From an uncultured Bacteroidales bacterium (GTDB lineage Bacteria; Bacteroidota; Bacteroidia; Bacteroidales; UBA932), in NCBI GenBank assembly GCA_900316525.1, contig ONDF01000016.1:1-59652 (forward strand): a DNA stretch of 59,652 bases, in the 5' to 3' direction. Made by a program: the position numbers and the translations under genes. Position 1 is the stretch's first letter; the number at the start of each line of letters is the position of its first letter. Below the pieces are notes generated by a model. The model was not told where the DNA came from. It made no database searches and saw only the letters and a list, made by a program, of their open reading frames with translations. Shown here one piece after another: positions 33,048-41,756 of the stretch.

Positions 33048-35045
33048 ATGAAAGCAACCTTTAAAACCATTCTTTTTGCGGCGGCCCTCCTCCTGGGTGC
33101 GGTCTCCTGCAACCGGCTCGACCTCGAGCCCAAGGGCATGCTGGATGACGGAACGCTGTTCAGTTCCGAATTCGGTGTCCGCAAGTACCTCGCGGGTTTG
33201 TACAACGACCTGCCCATCGAGGATTTCTGCTACAAATATGCAGATGACAACAAGGGCTATTCCACGATGAACTCGAACGGTAACAAGAACGGTTACCACG
33301 TGGGTAATGTCTGGGAGGCCCTGAAGGGCTACGGCTCCACCATCTGCTACGAGACCACGGGCCGCGGCAACGGCGACACCGCCGGGCAGTGGGGCTACTG
33401 GCCCTACGACCGCGTGCGGGAAATCAACGTGATGATCGAAAAGCTTCCCGAGTATCAGGACGCCTGGACGGCCGACCGCTATGAGGAGCTGATGGCCGAG
33501 GCCCGGTTCATCCGCGCATACTTCTATTTCGCGATGGCCAAGCGTTACGGCGGCGTTCCGATCGTGGACAAGGTCCAGGATCCGACCGCGCCGATGGAAG
33601 AGCTGCAGGTCACCCGCGCCACCGAGTACGACACCTGGAAGTTCATCTACGAGGACCTCAAGTTCGCGATGGACAACGGCGCCTCCGACAAGTCCGAGGT
33701 GTACCGGGGCAACCGCTATTCCGCCGCGGCCCTGATGGCCAAGGCGATGCTTTGGGCGGGCTGCGTGGCGAAGTACAACCAGTACACCGGCATCACCGGC
33801 CCCGCGACCGACGCGGGCCTGATGGGCATGGACCCGGCCGATGCGAAGGAGTTCTTCCAGTACGCCTACGACGCTTGCAAGTTCCTGCACGACGCGGGCT
33901 TCAAGCTTCACACCGGCGCCGACAAGGAGAAGGCCTACACCGAGATCTTCATCGAGGACCTCGCCGGCGAAGAGGACATCTTCGTCAAGACCTTCGGCAC
34001 CCCGAACACCGTGGTTCCGTGGAACTCCTCCCTGTACAGCTCCTATGACGACATGGTGCTCCCGAAAGGAACCGGTATGGCCCAGAGCGTGGGTGCCGCC
34101 ATCCACGCCACCTGGGACCTCGTGAGCCTGTACGAGACGCCGGCCATCGTCGACGCCGACGGCTATCCCGTCCGCTTCGACTCCTACGACGACTTCTGGA
34201 ACACCGACGAGATGGAGCCGCGCTGCCGCGCGAACTTCTTCTTCTCCGGCATGGTGGAGCCCGTCTCCGGCACCAAGCTGGACATCCAGCAGGGCGTGTT
34301 CACGACCCTCGCCGCCAAGGCGGCCGACCTGACCCCGGAGGACAACAACTTCGTGGCGCCGAACTGCATCAAGCTCCAGGACCCGGGCAAGACCCAGGAC
34401 GTGGGCGGCTTCGGCAACGTGAAGATCACGGGTGTCAACGGCATCAAGCGCAACGGCGACGAAGGCTTCTCCACCACCGGCATCTTCGTCCGCAAGTACA
34501 TGAACTACAAGGCCGATCCCGCCACGCGGCAGCTCCACCAGAGCACCCAGAGCTGGAAGGTCTTCCGCTATGGCGAGATCCTCATGGACTGGGCCGAGGC
34601 CGCGTATGAGCTGGGCCTCGAGACCGGGAACAACGCCCTCAAGGCCGAGGCCTTCGAGCACGTGAACGAGATCCGCGACCGCGCGGGCGCCCACCGTCAC
34701 GAGATGGTGGCCAGTCCCGCCGACATCGGCGAGGAACTCTATGGCTTCCCGCTGGACGAGAACCTCCAGTACATCCGTGACGAGCGCCGCCGCGAACTCT
34801 GCATCGAGAACCAGGGAGAGTGGGACCAGCGCCGCTGGCGCACTGCCCACAGCATCCTCGCGTCCAACTACTGGCCGCGCACCCTGATGCCGTACAAGGT
34901 CCTCAACGAGGACAAGTACATCTTCCTCAACGAAGTGGAAGTCTATGGCCGCCGCCTGTCCTTCGACAAGCGCAACTACTATGAGGCCATCCCGGGCGGC
35001 GAGATCAACAAGAATCCCAAGCTCGTGCGCAACGACGGTTATTGA
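33048..35045 (+). CDS. susD: SusD/RagB-type glycan-binding lipoprotein
   Basis: A 665-residue lipoprotein (lipobox LLGAVSC, then NRLDLEPKG). The family architecture is present: N-terminal TPR-like helical region (AEARFIRAYFYFAMAKRYGGVPIV) and C-terminal region with ILMDWAEAAYELG and IRDERRRELCIEN. SusD binds the glycan at the cell surface over the SusC channel. It is longer than the typical 500-600 residues. The DUF3823 gene follows after 18 bp. Confidence 0.96.
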   Translation: MKATFKTILFAAALLLGAVSCNRLDLEPKGMLDDGTLFSSEFGVRKYLAGLYNDLPIEDFCYKYADDNKGYSTMNSNGNKNGYHVGNVWEALKGYGSTICYETTGRGNGDTAGQWGYWPYDRVREINVMIEKLPEYQDAWTADRYEELMAEARFIRAYFYFAMAKRYGGVPIVDKVQDPTAPMEELQVTRATEYDTWKFIYEDLKFAMDNGASDKSEVYRGNRYSAAALMAKAMLWAGCVAKYNQYTGITGPATDAGLMGMDPADAKEFFQYAYDACKFLHDAGFKLHTGADKEKAYTEIFIEDLAGEEDIFVKTFGTPNTVVPWNSSLYSSYDDMVLPKGTGMAQSVGAAIHATWDLVSLYETPAIVDADGYPVRFDSYDDFWNTDEMEPRCRANFFFSGMVEPVSGTKLDIQQGVFTTLAAKAADLTPEDNNFVAPNCIKLQDPGKTQDVGGFGNVKITGVNGIKRNGDEGFSTTGIFVRKYMNYKADPATRQLHQSTQSWKVFRYGEILMDWAEAAYELGLETGNNALKAEAFEHVNEIRDRAGAHRHEMVASPADIGEELYGFPLDENLQYIRDERRRELCIENQGEWDQRRWRTAHSILASNYWPRTLMPYKVLNEDKYIFLNEVEVYGRRLSFDKRNYYEAIPGGEINKNPKLVRNDGY

Positions 35046-35063
35046 TTTAACATCTGAAAGAGT

Positions 35064-35798
35064 ATGAAGCATTTATTTCCTATACTGCTCGCCTGCGCGG
35101 TGCTGCTGGGACCGGTCTCCTGCATGAAGATCGACAACTTCGAGGCCCCGTCCGCGAAAATCCAGGGCAAGATCATCGACAGGACCACCGGTCAGCCGAT
35201 GCTCCTGGACCAGGGTGTGAGCCATATCCGCATCTGGGAGATGAGCTATTCGGAGCATCCCAACCCGCAGGACCTGGCCATCAAGGAAGACGGTACCTAC
35301 TACAACGACAAGCTGTTCTCCGGCACCTATGACATGCTGCCCCGCGACGGCGCCTGGTGGCCGTGCGACACCACGTACAACGTGGCGATCGGCAAGGCCG
35401 GCACCGTCCAGGACTTCGAGGTGATCCCGTACCTGCACGTGGTCGATTTCGACGCGACGCTCGACGGCACCGAACTCACCATGACCTGCCGCCTGCAGGC
35501 CCCGGTGACGGACGGCCTCCCGCAGATCCGCGAAATCCGCCCGTTCATCAACAACAACATCCACTGCGGCCCCGGCAACCACATCGACTACTACTACAAC
35601 GATGCGAACCGGATCAACCTCCGCAAGATGTGGCCGGCGATCGGCGATGCCGACGGCAACCAGACCGTGGCGCCGTACAGCCTCAAGATCCAGCTGAAGG
35701 CCGGTTACACCTACTGGGTGCGGATGGGGGTGCAGGTGAATGACACCTACACCAGCTGGAACCTCTCCGAAGTCAAGAAAATCGTCGTTCCCGAATGA
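35064..35798 (+). CDS. DUF3823-type lipoprotein of the PUL
   Basis: A 244-residue lipoprotein (lipobox LGPVSC). Residues about 25-115 form a carboxypeptidase-regulatory/prealbumin-like domain (KIQGKIIDRTTGQP, FSGTYDMLPRDGAWWP) and the remainder an immunoglobulin-like domain, the arrangement called DUF3823. Such genes follow susD in many loci and probably encode accessory surface glycan-binding proteins. It overlaps the next gene by ATGA. Confidence 0.85.
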   Translation: MKHLFPILLACAVLLGPVSCMKIDNFEAPSAKIQGKIIDRTTGQPMLLDQGVSHIRIWEMSYSEHPNPQDLAIKEDGTYYNDKLFSGTYDMLPRDGAWWPCDTTYNVAIGKAGTVQDFEVIPYLHVVDFDATLDGTELTMTCRLQAPVTDGLPQIREIRPFINNNIHCGPGNHIDYYYNDANRINLRKMWPAIGDADGNQTVAPYSLKIQLKAGYTYWVRMGVQVNDTYTSWNLSEVKKIVVPE

Positions 35799-37381
35799 TG
35801 AGAAAACTCCTTTACACCGCCCTTGCGCTCGTGGTCGCCTTCTCCTGCGGCAAGCCGGAGGAGGTGATCCCGGGGCGGGTGGAACCGGAAAAACCGGATC
35901 CGAAACCGGCGGAGTCGGAGTATGCCGATCCGGGCGTGGAGCCCCACAAGGACGGGCAGCCGTACGACACGTACCGCGGCCTCGTGATGGCGGGCTACCA
36001 GGGCTGGTTCGGCACACCGGGCGACGGTTCGCCGATGACGGCGGTCCCGAACCAGGGCTGGTACCACTACCGCGAAAGCGAGCAGTTCCGCCCGGGGGTC
36101 CTGCGCAACTCCATCGACTTCTGGCCGGATATGTCCGAGTACGAGAAGAAGTATGTGGTGGGCGACGGCGACGCGACCGGCTACAGTTCGCCTTTCATCC
36201 TTCCCGACGGTTCGCATGCGACCGTGTTCAGTTCCTACGACGAGTCCACGGTGCTTACGCACTTCAAGTGGATGAAGCAGTACGGACTGGACGGCGTGTT
36301 CATGCAGCGGTTCGTGGGCGAGATCCAGGACGCCAAGCACAAGGACCATTTCGACACCGTGCTCAAGCACGCGATGAAGGGGTCCAACGAGTACGGCCGC
36401 GCCATCGCCGTGATGTACGACATGGGCGGAACGACCAACGACAATATGGCGAAGAGCATGGTGGCCGACGCGCAGAAGCTGATGGACCAGTACAACCTCA
36501 AGGACCGCAGCACCCAGAAGTTCTACCTGTACGAGAACGGAAAGCCGCTCCTGGCCCTCTGGGGATTCGGTTTCAACGACAGCAACCTGCCCAAGCCCTC
36601 CTTCATCGAACCCTACATCGAGCAGCTCCAGGCTCAGGGCTGGGCCATCATGCTGGGCTGCCCGGGCTACTGGCGGGCCGGCGGCAACGACGCCCTGAGC
36701 GGGACCGAGCACAGGAAGATGATCGAGATCATCAAGAAGTGCGACGCTTTCATCCCGTGGTACGTGGGCCGCTACGGCAACGACAACTTCGAGAGCAGCG
36801 AGTGGCAGTCCCGGATCAAGGACGACATCGCCGAGGCGAAGAAGTACTCCACCGACGGCCACGTCGTGGTGTACGCCCCGCATGTGTTCCCGGGCGGCAG
36901 CGACCGCAACATGCATCCGAACAACGGCTATCCCGACGGCGACGCCACCAACACGGGCTTCCGCTTCGGCGGCAAGTTCTACTGGAAGCAGTTCTACCGC
37001 GACATCAAGGCGGGCGCCCAGGCCATCTACGTGGGCATGTTCGACGAGATCGACGAAGGCACCGCCATCTTCAAGCAGATGCACGTGTCCGAGGTCCCGT
37101 CCAACGTCCCGTACAAGAAGGCCAATGTCCCCGCCGGTTACGGGTACGCCTCCGACGACGACTACTGGGTGACCAGCTACACGAACGGAAACTACCGGAT
37201 GAACTCTTCGGAGCAGACCGGGGACGGCATTCGCTGGAGCAAGAAAACCTCCGACCTGGACATCCGCTTCCAGGGCATCGACGACAACCTCCCCACCGAC
37301 TGGTACCTGTTCCTGACCGGCGAGGCGGCGAAGATGCTCCGCGGCGAAGTGAAGATGACCCCGGACATGCCGACCAAATAA
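35795..37381 (+). CDS. GH71/99-like glycoside hydrolase lipoprotein
   Basis: A 528-residue lipoprotein (lipobox VVAFSC). After a Pro/Glu-rich spacer (about 20-45) comes one GH71/99-like TIM barrel: RGLVMAGYQGWFGTPGDG at the start, KQYGLDGVFMQRFVGE, and MFDEIDEGTAIFK near the C terminus. The two glutamates there (Glu418 and Glu421) have the E-x-x-E spacing of the GH99 catalytic pair. GH99 members cleave within alpha-mannans; the activity of this subgroup is uncertain. Two further copies of this domain are fused in the gene at 38386-40824. Confidence 0.8.
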   Translation: MMRKLLYTALALVVAFSCGKPEEVIPGRVEPEKPDPKPAESEYADPGVEPHKDGQPYDTYRGLVMAGYQGWFGTPGDGSPMTAVPNQGWYHYRESEQFRPGVLRNSIDFWPDMSEYEKKYVVGDGDATGYSSPFILPDGSHATVFSSYDESTVLTHFKWMKQYGLDGVFMQRFVGEIQDAKHKDHFDTVLKHAMKGSNEYGRAIAVMYDMGGTTNDNMAKSMVADAQKLMDQYNLKDRSTQKFYLYENGKPLLALWGFGFNDSNLPKPSFIEPYIEQLQAQGWAIMLGCPGYWRAGGNDALSGTEHRKMIEIIKKCDAFIPWYVGRYGNDNFESSEWQSRIKDDIAEAKKYSTDGHVVVYAPHVFPGGSDRNMHPNNGYPDGDATNTGFRFGGKFYWKQFYRDIKAGAQAIYVGMFDEIDEGTAIFKQMHVSEVPSNVPYKKANVPAGYGYASDDDYWVTSYTNGNYRMNSSEQTGDGIRWSKKTSDLDIRFQGIDDNLPTDWYLFLTGEAAKMLRGEVKMTPDMPTK

Positions 37382-37393
37382 GCAAGAACCAAG

Positions 37394-38389
37394 ATGAAAA
37401 CCATACGACTCCTGACCATACCGGCCGCCATGGCCGCCTGTCTGCTCGCGCTTTCCTGCGGGTGCAACAAGACGCCCGCCGCCGAGGAGGTCGTCGAGCT
37501 CCAGATGCCCGGCAACCCTTTCATCACCGAGCTCTACCTGGCCGACCCTTCCGCCCACGTGTGGAGTGACGGCCGCCTGTATGTCTATCCGTCCCATGAC
37601 GTGGCCCCGCCCCGCGGCTGCGACCTGATGGACGGCTACCACGTGTTCTCCACCACCGACATGGTCAACTGGACCGACCACGGCGAGTTCCTGCATTCCC
37701 GCGACGTGGAATGGGGACGGCCCGAGGGCGGTTTCATGTGGGCTCCGGACGCGGCGTACCGGAACGGGAAGTATTACTACTATTTCCCGCACCCGAGCGG
37801 CACAGACTGGAACAACACCTGGAAGGTGGGCGTCGGCGTCTCCGACAAGCCCACGATGGAAAACCTGAAGCTCCTCGGCTATCTCGAGGGCCTCGGCGAC
37901 GCGTTCTCGATGATCGACCCGTGCGTGTTCACCGACGATGACGGGCAGGCCTACTTCTACTACGGAGGCGGCGGCCGGATGATCGGCGTGAAGCTCAAGG
38001 ACAACATGACCGAGATTGACGGCGAGCCCGTGCCGATGAAGGGGATGAAGGACTACCACGAAGGTCCGTGGGTGTTCAAGAACAACGGCAAGTACTACCT
38101 GATGTATGCCGACAACCACCAGGAACCCGGCCTCGGGGGACGGAACCAGCTCCGCTACTGCTGGAGCGACTCCCCGCTCGGCCCCTGGGAGTACAAGGGC
38201 ATCATCCTGAAGCCCACCGACTGCGACACCTCCCACGGCAGCATTGTGAAGTACAAGGGCCAGTGGTACCTGTTCTATCACAACTGCAACATCTCCCACA
38301 TGGGGAACCTCCGTTCCATCTGCGTGGACAAGCTCTATTTCAACGAAGACGGCACCATCCGCGAGGTCGTCCAGACCTTTGCGAAATGA
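37394..38389 (+). CDS. GH43 glycosidase lipoprotein
   Basis: A 331-residue lipoprotein (lipobox LLALSC) consisting of one GH43 five-bladed propeller. The catalytic triad is visible: base Asp51 (ADPSAHVW), Asp175 (MIDPCVF) and acid Glu223 (HEGPW). Activity could be on arabinosyl, xylosyl or galactosyl linkages. It is a close paralogue of the GH43 half of the SGNH fusion at 21938-23503, so the two operons probably attack the same kind of glycan. It overlaps the following gene by ATGA. Confidence 0.9.
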   Translation: MKTIRLLTIPAAMAACLLALSCGCNKTPAAEEVVELQMPGNPFITELYLADPSAHVWSDGRLYVYPSHDVAPPRGCDLMDGYHVFSTTDMVNWTDHGEFLHSRDVEWGRPEGGFMWAPDAAYRNGKYYYYFPHPSGTDWNNTWKVGVGVSDKPTMENLKLLGYLEGLGDAFSMIDPCVFTDDDGQAYFYYGGGGRMIGVKLKDNMTEIDGEPVPMKGMKDYHEGPWVFKNNGKYYLMYADNHQEPGLGGRNQLRYCWSDSPLGPWEYKGIILKPTDCDTSHGSIVKYKGQWYLFYHNCNISHMGNLRSICVDKLYFNEDGTIREVVQTFAK

Positions 38390-40824
38390 GACGGCTCGCC
38401 GCGCTTCTGACCCTGGCCGTTACGGTCTCTGCCTTCGCGCAGGGGCCGTATCGGTCTTCTATCACCTACGACTCCTACGAAGGGCTCGTGATGGCGGGGT
38501 ACCAGGGATGGTTCAACACCCCCGGCGACGGGGCCGGCCGGAACTGGCACCACTACGAGAAGGGAAAGCGCTTCGAGCCGGGCTGGTGCACCATCGACCT
38601 GTGGCCGGAGGTGGACGAGTATCCGCAGCTGTACGAGACGGCCTTCCGCTTCGAGGACGGCACGCCCGCGTTCGTCCCGTCCCCGTATGACAAGAGTACG
38701 GTCGATGTCCATTTCCGCTGGATGCAGGAATATGGCCTGGACGGTGTGTTCCTCCAGCGATTCATCGCGGAAATCGCCAATTCCTCCGGGAAGAAGCATT
38801 TCAACAAGGTGGTGGCCTCGGCGATGGAATGCGCCAACAAGTACGACCGCGCCGTCGCCATCATGTACGACCTCAGCGGCATGCCCGCCAATGGCCCGGA
38901 GATTCTCTTGAAAGACATCGACGCGCTCGCGAAGGCCCATCATCTCTTTGACCACGAGGCCAATCCGTCCTACCTGTACCAGAACGGGAAGCCGCTCGTG
39001 ACGGTGTGGGGCGTGGGCTTCAACGACAACCGGAAATACGGGTTCGACGAGTGCGAGAAGATCATCGACGGCCTCAAAGCCAAGGGCTACAGCGTGATGA
39101 TCGGTGTGCCGACGAATTGGCGGATGCTGACCAAGGACACGCTGCCCGACCCGCGGCTCCACGCGCTCATCCGCAAGTGCGACATCGTGATGCCCTGGTT
39201 CGTGGGCCGGTACAACGAACGGACCTACGGGAGCTACAAGTCGTTGATCCGGAAGGACATGGCCTGGGCCGAGAAGGAGGGAATCGCCTATGCGCCCCTC
39301 TGCTTCCCGGGTTTCTCCTGGGCCAATATGCAGCGCCTCGGGCGCCCCGGCGTCCAGATTCCCCGCAACGGGGGCAGTTTCTTCAAGAAACAGCTGGACT
39401 ACTGCCTGGACAGCGGCGCCAAGATGCTCTACATCGCGATGTTCGACGAGATCGACGAGGGCACGGCCATCTTCAAGATCGCCCGGAAAGTGCCCGTGGC
39501 GGCTCCCGGGAGCACCTTCGTGCCCCTGGAGGACGGCATTCCGTCGGACCGCTACCTGACGCTCGCCGGCGAGGCGGCCGTCCGGCTGAAGGGAAAGCCC
39601 GCGACGCAGAACCGGCACGGCCGCGACCTCGTCCACCCCGAGTACGAGGGCCTCGTGATGGCCGGCTACCAGGGCTGGTTCCACCTGCCCCGGAACGGGG
39701 TGATGTACCCCGACGAGAACCAGATCCACATCGACATGTGGCCCGATGTCAGCGAGTACGAGAACACCTATCCGACGGGCCTCCGCAACGCCGACGGCTC
39801 CACCGCCCGCTTCTTCTGCTCGGACGACGAGCAAACGGTGCGGACGCACTTCCGCTGGATGCAGGAGTACGGCCTGGACGGGGTTTTCCTCCAGCGCTTT
39901 TACGGCTCCTGCCGCCCGCAGCGCGGGACGCGCAAGCATTCCGTGACGGTACTCCGGCACGCGATGGCGGCGGCGCAGGAGTACGACCGCGCCTTTGCGG
40001 TGATGTACGACCTCTCCGGCCTGAGCCCGGATCGGGAAGAGACCTGCGACCTGCTGCAGGAGGACTGGAAGTTCTTGGTGGACAGCATGAAAGTGACTTC
40101 CTACGGGAAACGGAACGAGTACCTGGGACACCTTGGAAAGCCGCTCGTGGTCATCTGGGGCGTCGGTTTCCCGGACCGGACCTACGACATCCGGAAGATC
40201 AAGCTGGCGGAACTCATCGACTTCCTGCATAACGATCCGGACTACGGCGGCTGCACGGTGATGCTGGGCATCCCGACCTACTGGCGGGACCTCTGCGCCG
40301 ACTGCACTACGGACCCTTACCTGCATACCCTCATCCGGATGGCGGACCTGGTCCTTCCCTGGATGGTTCAGCGTTTCACGCCCCTGCTGCACTTCGAGAT
40401 GAACCGCTACCGCGACCACATCGTGAAGGATACGGAGTGGTGCGAGCGGAATGGCGTGGGCTATGTCCCGCTCGTGTATCCCGGTTTCAGCTGGTACAAC
40501 CTGAGCCGCGGCGGCTCGGACGCCAATGACATCGGCGGAGAAAAGCCCCTGGCCAGCATTCCGCGCCAGGGCGGCAAGTTCTACTGGGACCAGATCTATA
40601 CGGCCGTCGGCGCCGGCGCGAAGATGCTCTATGTCGCGATGTTCGACGAGGTGAACGAGGGAACGGCCATCTTCAAGTGCACGGACACGCCGCCCGTCAG
40701 CGACGTGGCGAAGTTCGTCGACATGGACGGCCAGCCGTCCGACCACTATCTCTTCCTCACCGGCGAAGGCGCCCGGATGCTCCGCGGCGAACGCCCGCTG
40801 GAGAAGGCGATGCCCCGGCGGTAG
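38386..40824 (+). CDS. Tandem GH71/99-like glycoside hydrolase
   Basis: An 812-residue exported protein (signal peptide to about residue 18, SAFAQG) with two complete GH71/99-like domains, about 22-400 and 420-805. Each begins with EGLVMAGYQGWF, contains RWMQEYGLDGVFLQRF and ends with MFDEIDEGTAIFK or MFDEVNEGTAIFK, so both E-x-x-E pairs are intact. The domains differ in loops, which suggests complementary rather than identical specificities. It is the last enzyme of the PUL transcript. Confidence 0.82.
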   Translation: MRRLAALLTLAVTVSAFAQGPYRSSITYDSYEGLVMAGYQGWFNTPGDGAGRNWHHYEKGKRFEPGWCTIDLWPEVDEYPQLYETAFRFEDGTPAFVPSPYDKSTVDVHFRWMQEYGLDGVFLQRFIAEIANSSGKKHFNKVVASAMECANKYDRAVAIMYDLSGMPANGPEILLKDIDALAKAHHLFDHEANPSYLYQNGKPLVTVWGVGFNDNRKYGFDECEKIIDGLKAKGYSVMIGVPTNWRMLTKDTLPDPRLHALIRKCDIVMPWFVGRYNERTYGSYKSLIRKDMAWAEKEGIAYAPLCFPGFSWANMQRLGRPGVQIPRNGGSFFKKQLDYCLDSGAKMLYIAMFDEIDEGTAIFKIARKVPVAAPGSTFVPLEDGIPSDRYLTLAGEAAVRLKGKPATQNRHGRDLVHPEYEGLVMAGYQGWFHLPRNGVMYPDENQIHIDMWPDVSEYENTYPTGLRNADGSTARFFCSDDEQTVRTHFRWMQEYGLDGVFLQRFYGSCRPQRGTRKHSVTVLRHAMAAAQEYDRAFAVMYDLSGLSPDREETCDLLQEDWKFLVDSMKVTSYGKRNEYLGHLGKPLVVIWGVGFPDRTYDIRKIKLAELIDFLHNDPDYGGCTVMLGIPTYWRDLCADCTTDPYLHTLIRMADLVLPWMVQRFTPLLHFEMNRYRDHIVKDTEWCERNGVGYVPLVYPGFSWYNLSRGGSDANDIGGEKPLASIPRQGGKFYWDQIYTAVGAGAKMLYVAMFDEVNEGTAIFKCTDTPPVSDVAKFVDMDGQPSDHYLFLTGEGARMLRGERPLEKAMPRR

Positions 40825-40845
40825 GCGGCGAACCGGAAATCTTGC

Positions 40846-40853
40846 TATCTTTG
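40846..40853 (+). promoter_or_regulatory. -7 promoter element TATCTTTG, start codon only 6 bp downstream
   Basis: TATCTTTG matches TAnnTTTG. The ATG of the ThuA-domain gene begins at 40860, so transcription would start at or next to the start codon and the mRNA would be leaderless or nearly so. Confidence 0.55.
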
Positions 40854-40859
40854 TGGCAT

Positions 40860-41696
40860 ATGACGAAACATCTCCTCCGCCTCGCAATGCTCTTCGGCCT
40901 GCTCCTGGTGGCCGCCTGCGGTTCCCGCACCCGGCAGGAGCGGCCGGAATTCGTTTCCGCCACGGCCGTCCGGCCCGCCAGCTACGCCGGGAAGACGCCC
41001 CGCTTCAAGGCCCTGCTCTATTACTCCGACTACGTGGAGGAAGCCCACCAGCAGTTCGCGCACCAGAGCGTCGAGTTCTTCCACAAGCTCACCACCGGCG
41101 AGGGCTGGATCCTGGACGTGTCCAAGACCCTCGAAGGGGACCTTTCCGGGTATGACGTCATCATCATGCCCAATGTTTCGCCCTCCTCGCCCGAGGAGCG
41201 GAAACTGTTCGAGGAGTATATGGAGAACGGGGGCGGCTGGCTCGGCTTCCATGCCGCCGCCTACAACGACCAGTCCACCCATTGGGACTGGTTCCGGAAC
41301 TTCCTGGGCGGCGTCCGTTTCCTGTGCAATACCTGGCCGCCGCAGCCGGGCCTGGTGGACATCGAAACCCATGACCACGACGTGACACGGAACCTGCCGG
41401 ACGCCTATGTGGCCCCGTCGACGGAGTTCTACCAGTGGCAGCCCGACCCGCGTTCCAACCCGTCGGTGAAGGTGCTCGCCAGCCTGTCTCCGAAGAACTT
41501 CCCGATGGGCCTGAAAGATGTCGTCTTCGGCGGGGATTTCCCCATTGTCTGGACCAATACGGACTACCGGATGGTGTACATCAACATGGGGCACGGGGAC
41601 GAGTGCTTTTCCGACGCCACGCAGAACCTGCTGTTTGTCAATGCGCTCCGCTGGGTGGTCAGCTGCTCGCCCCGGGGGAATCCTTTCGAGCGGTAG
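40860..41696 (+). CDS. ThuA-domain lipoprotein
   Basis: A 278-residue lipoprotein (lipobox LLVAAC). The ThuA fold, similar to class I glutamine amidotransferases, is recognisable from FKALLYYSDYVEEAHQQFA, YDVIIMPNVSPSSPEE, NGGGWLGFHAAAY and the late PIVWTNTDYRMVYINMGHGDE. ThuA proteins take part in 3-keto sugar metabolism in other bacteria, which fits the Gfo/Idh/MocA-DUF1080 operon elsewhere in the window. It lies 35 bp after the PUL with its own promoter. Confidence 0.85.
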   Translation: MTKHLLRLAMLFGLLLVAACGSRTRQERPEFVSATAVRPASYAGKTPRFKALLYYSDYVEEAHQQFAHQSVEFFHKLTTGEGWILDVSKTLEGDLSGYDVIIMPNVSPSSPEERKLFEEYMENGGGWLGFHAAAYNDQSTHWDWFRNFLGGVRFLCNTWPPQPGLVDIETHDHDVTRNLPDAYVAPSTEFYQWQPDPRSNPSVKVLASLSPKNFPMGLKDVVFGGDFPIVWTNTDYRMVYINMGHGDECFSDATQNLLFVNALRWVVSCSPRGNPFER

Positions 41697-41719
41697 GTGT
41701 TTTCTCCGTTTATTATTCG

Positions 41720-41727
41720 TATCTTTG
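41720..41727 (+). promoter_or_regulatory. -7 promoter element TATCTTTG
   Basis: TATCTTTG matches TAnnTTTG and lies 29 bp before the ATG at 41757. No TTAA array is present upstream, so the regulator gene itself does not seem to carry the array found at the hydrolase operons. Confidence 0.6.
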
Positions 41728-41756
41728 TCTGTTGGTAGCACTTGACTGAAACCAGG

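Noticed and set aside
29910..35072. 1720-codon open frame antisense to susC and susD
   Set aside because: It mirrors the GC-rich third codon positions of the plus-strand genes. Its translation is dominated by Val, Gly, Ala, His and Arg and shows no domain, and susC and susD are unmistakable.
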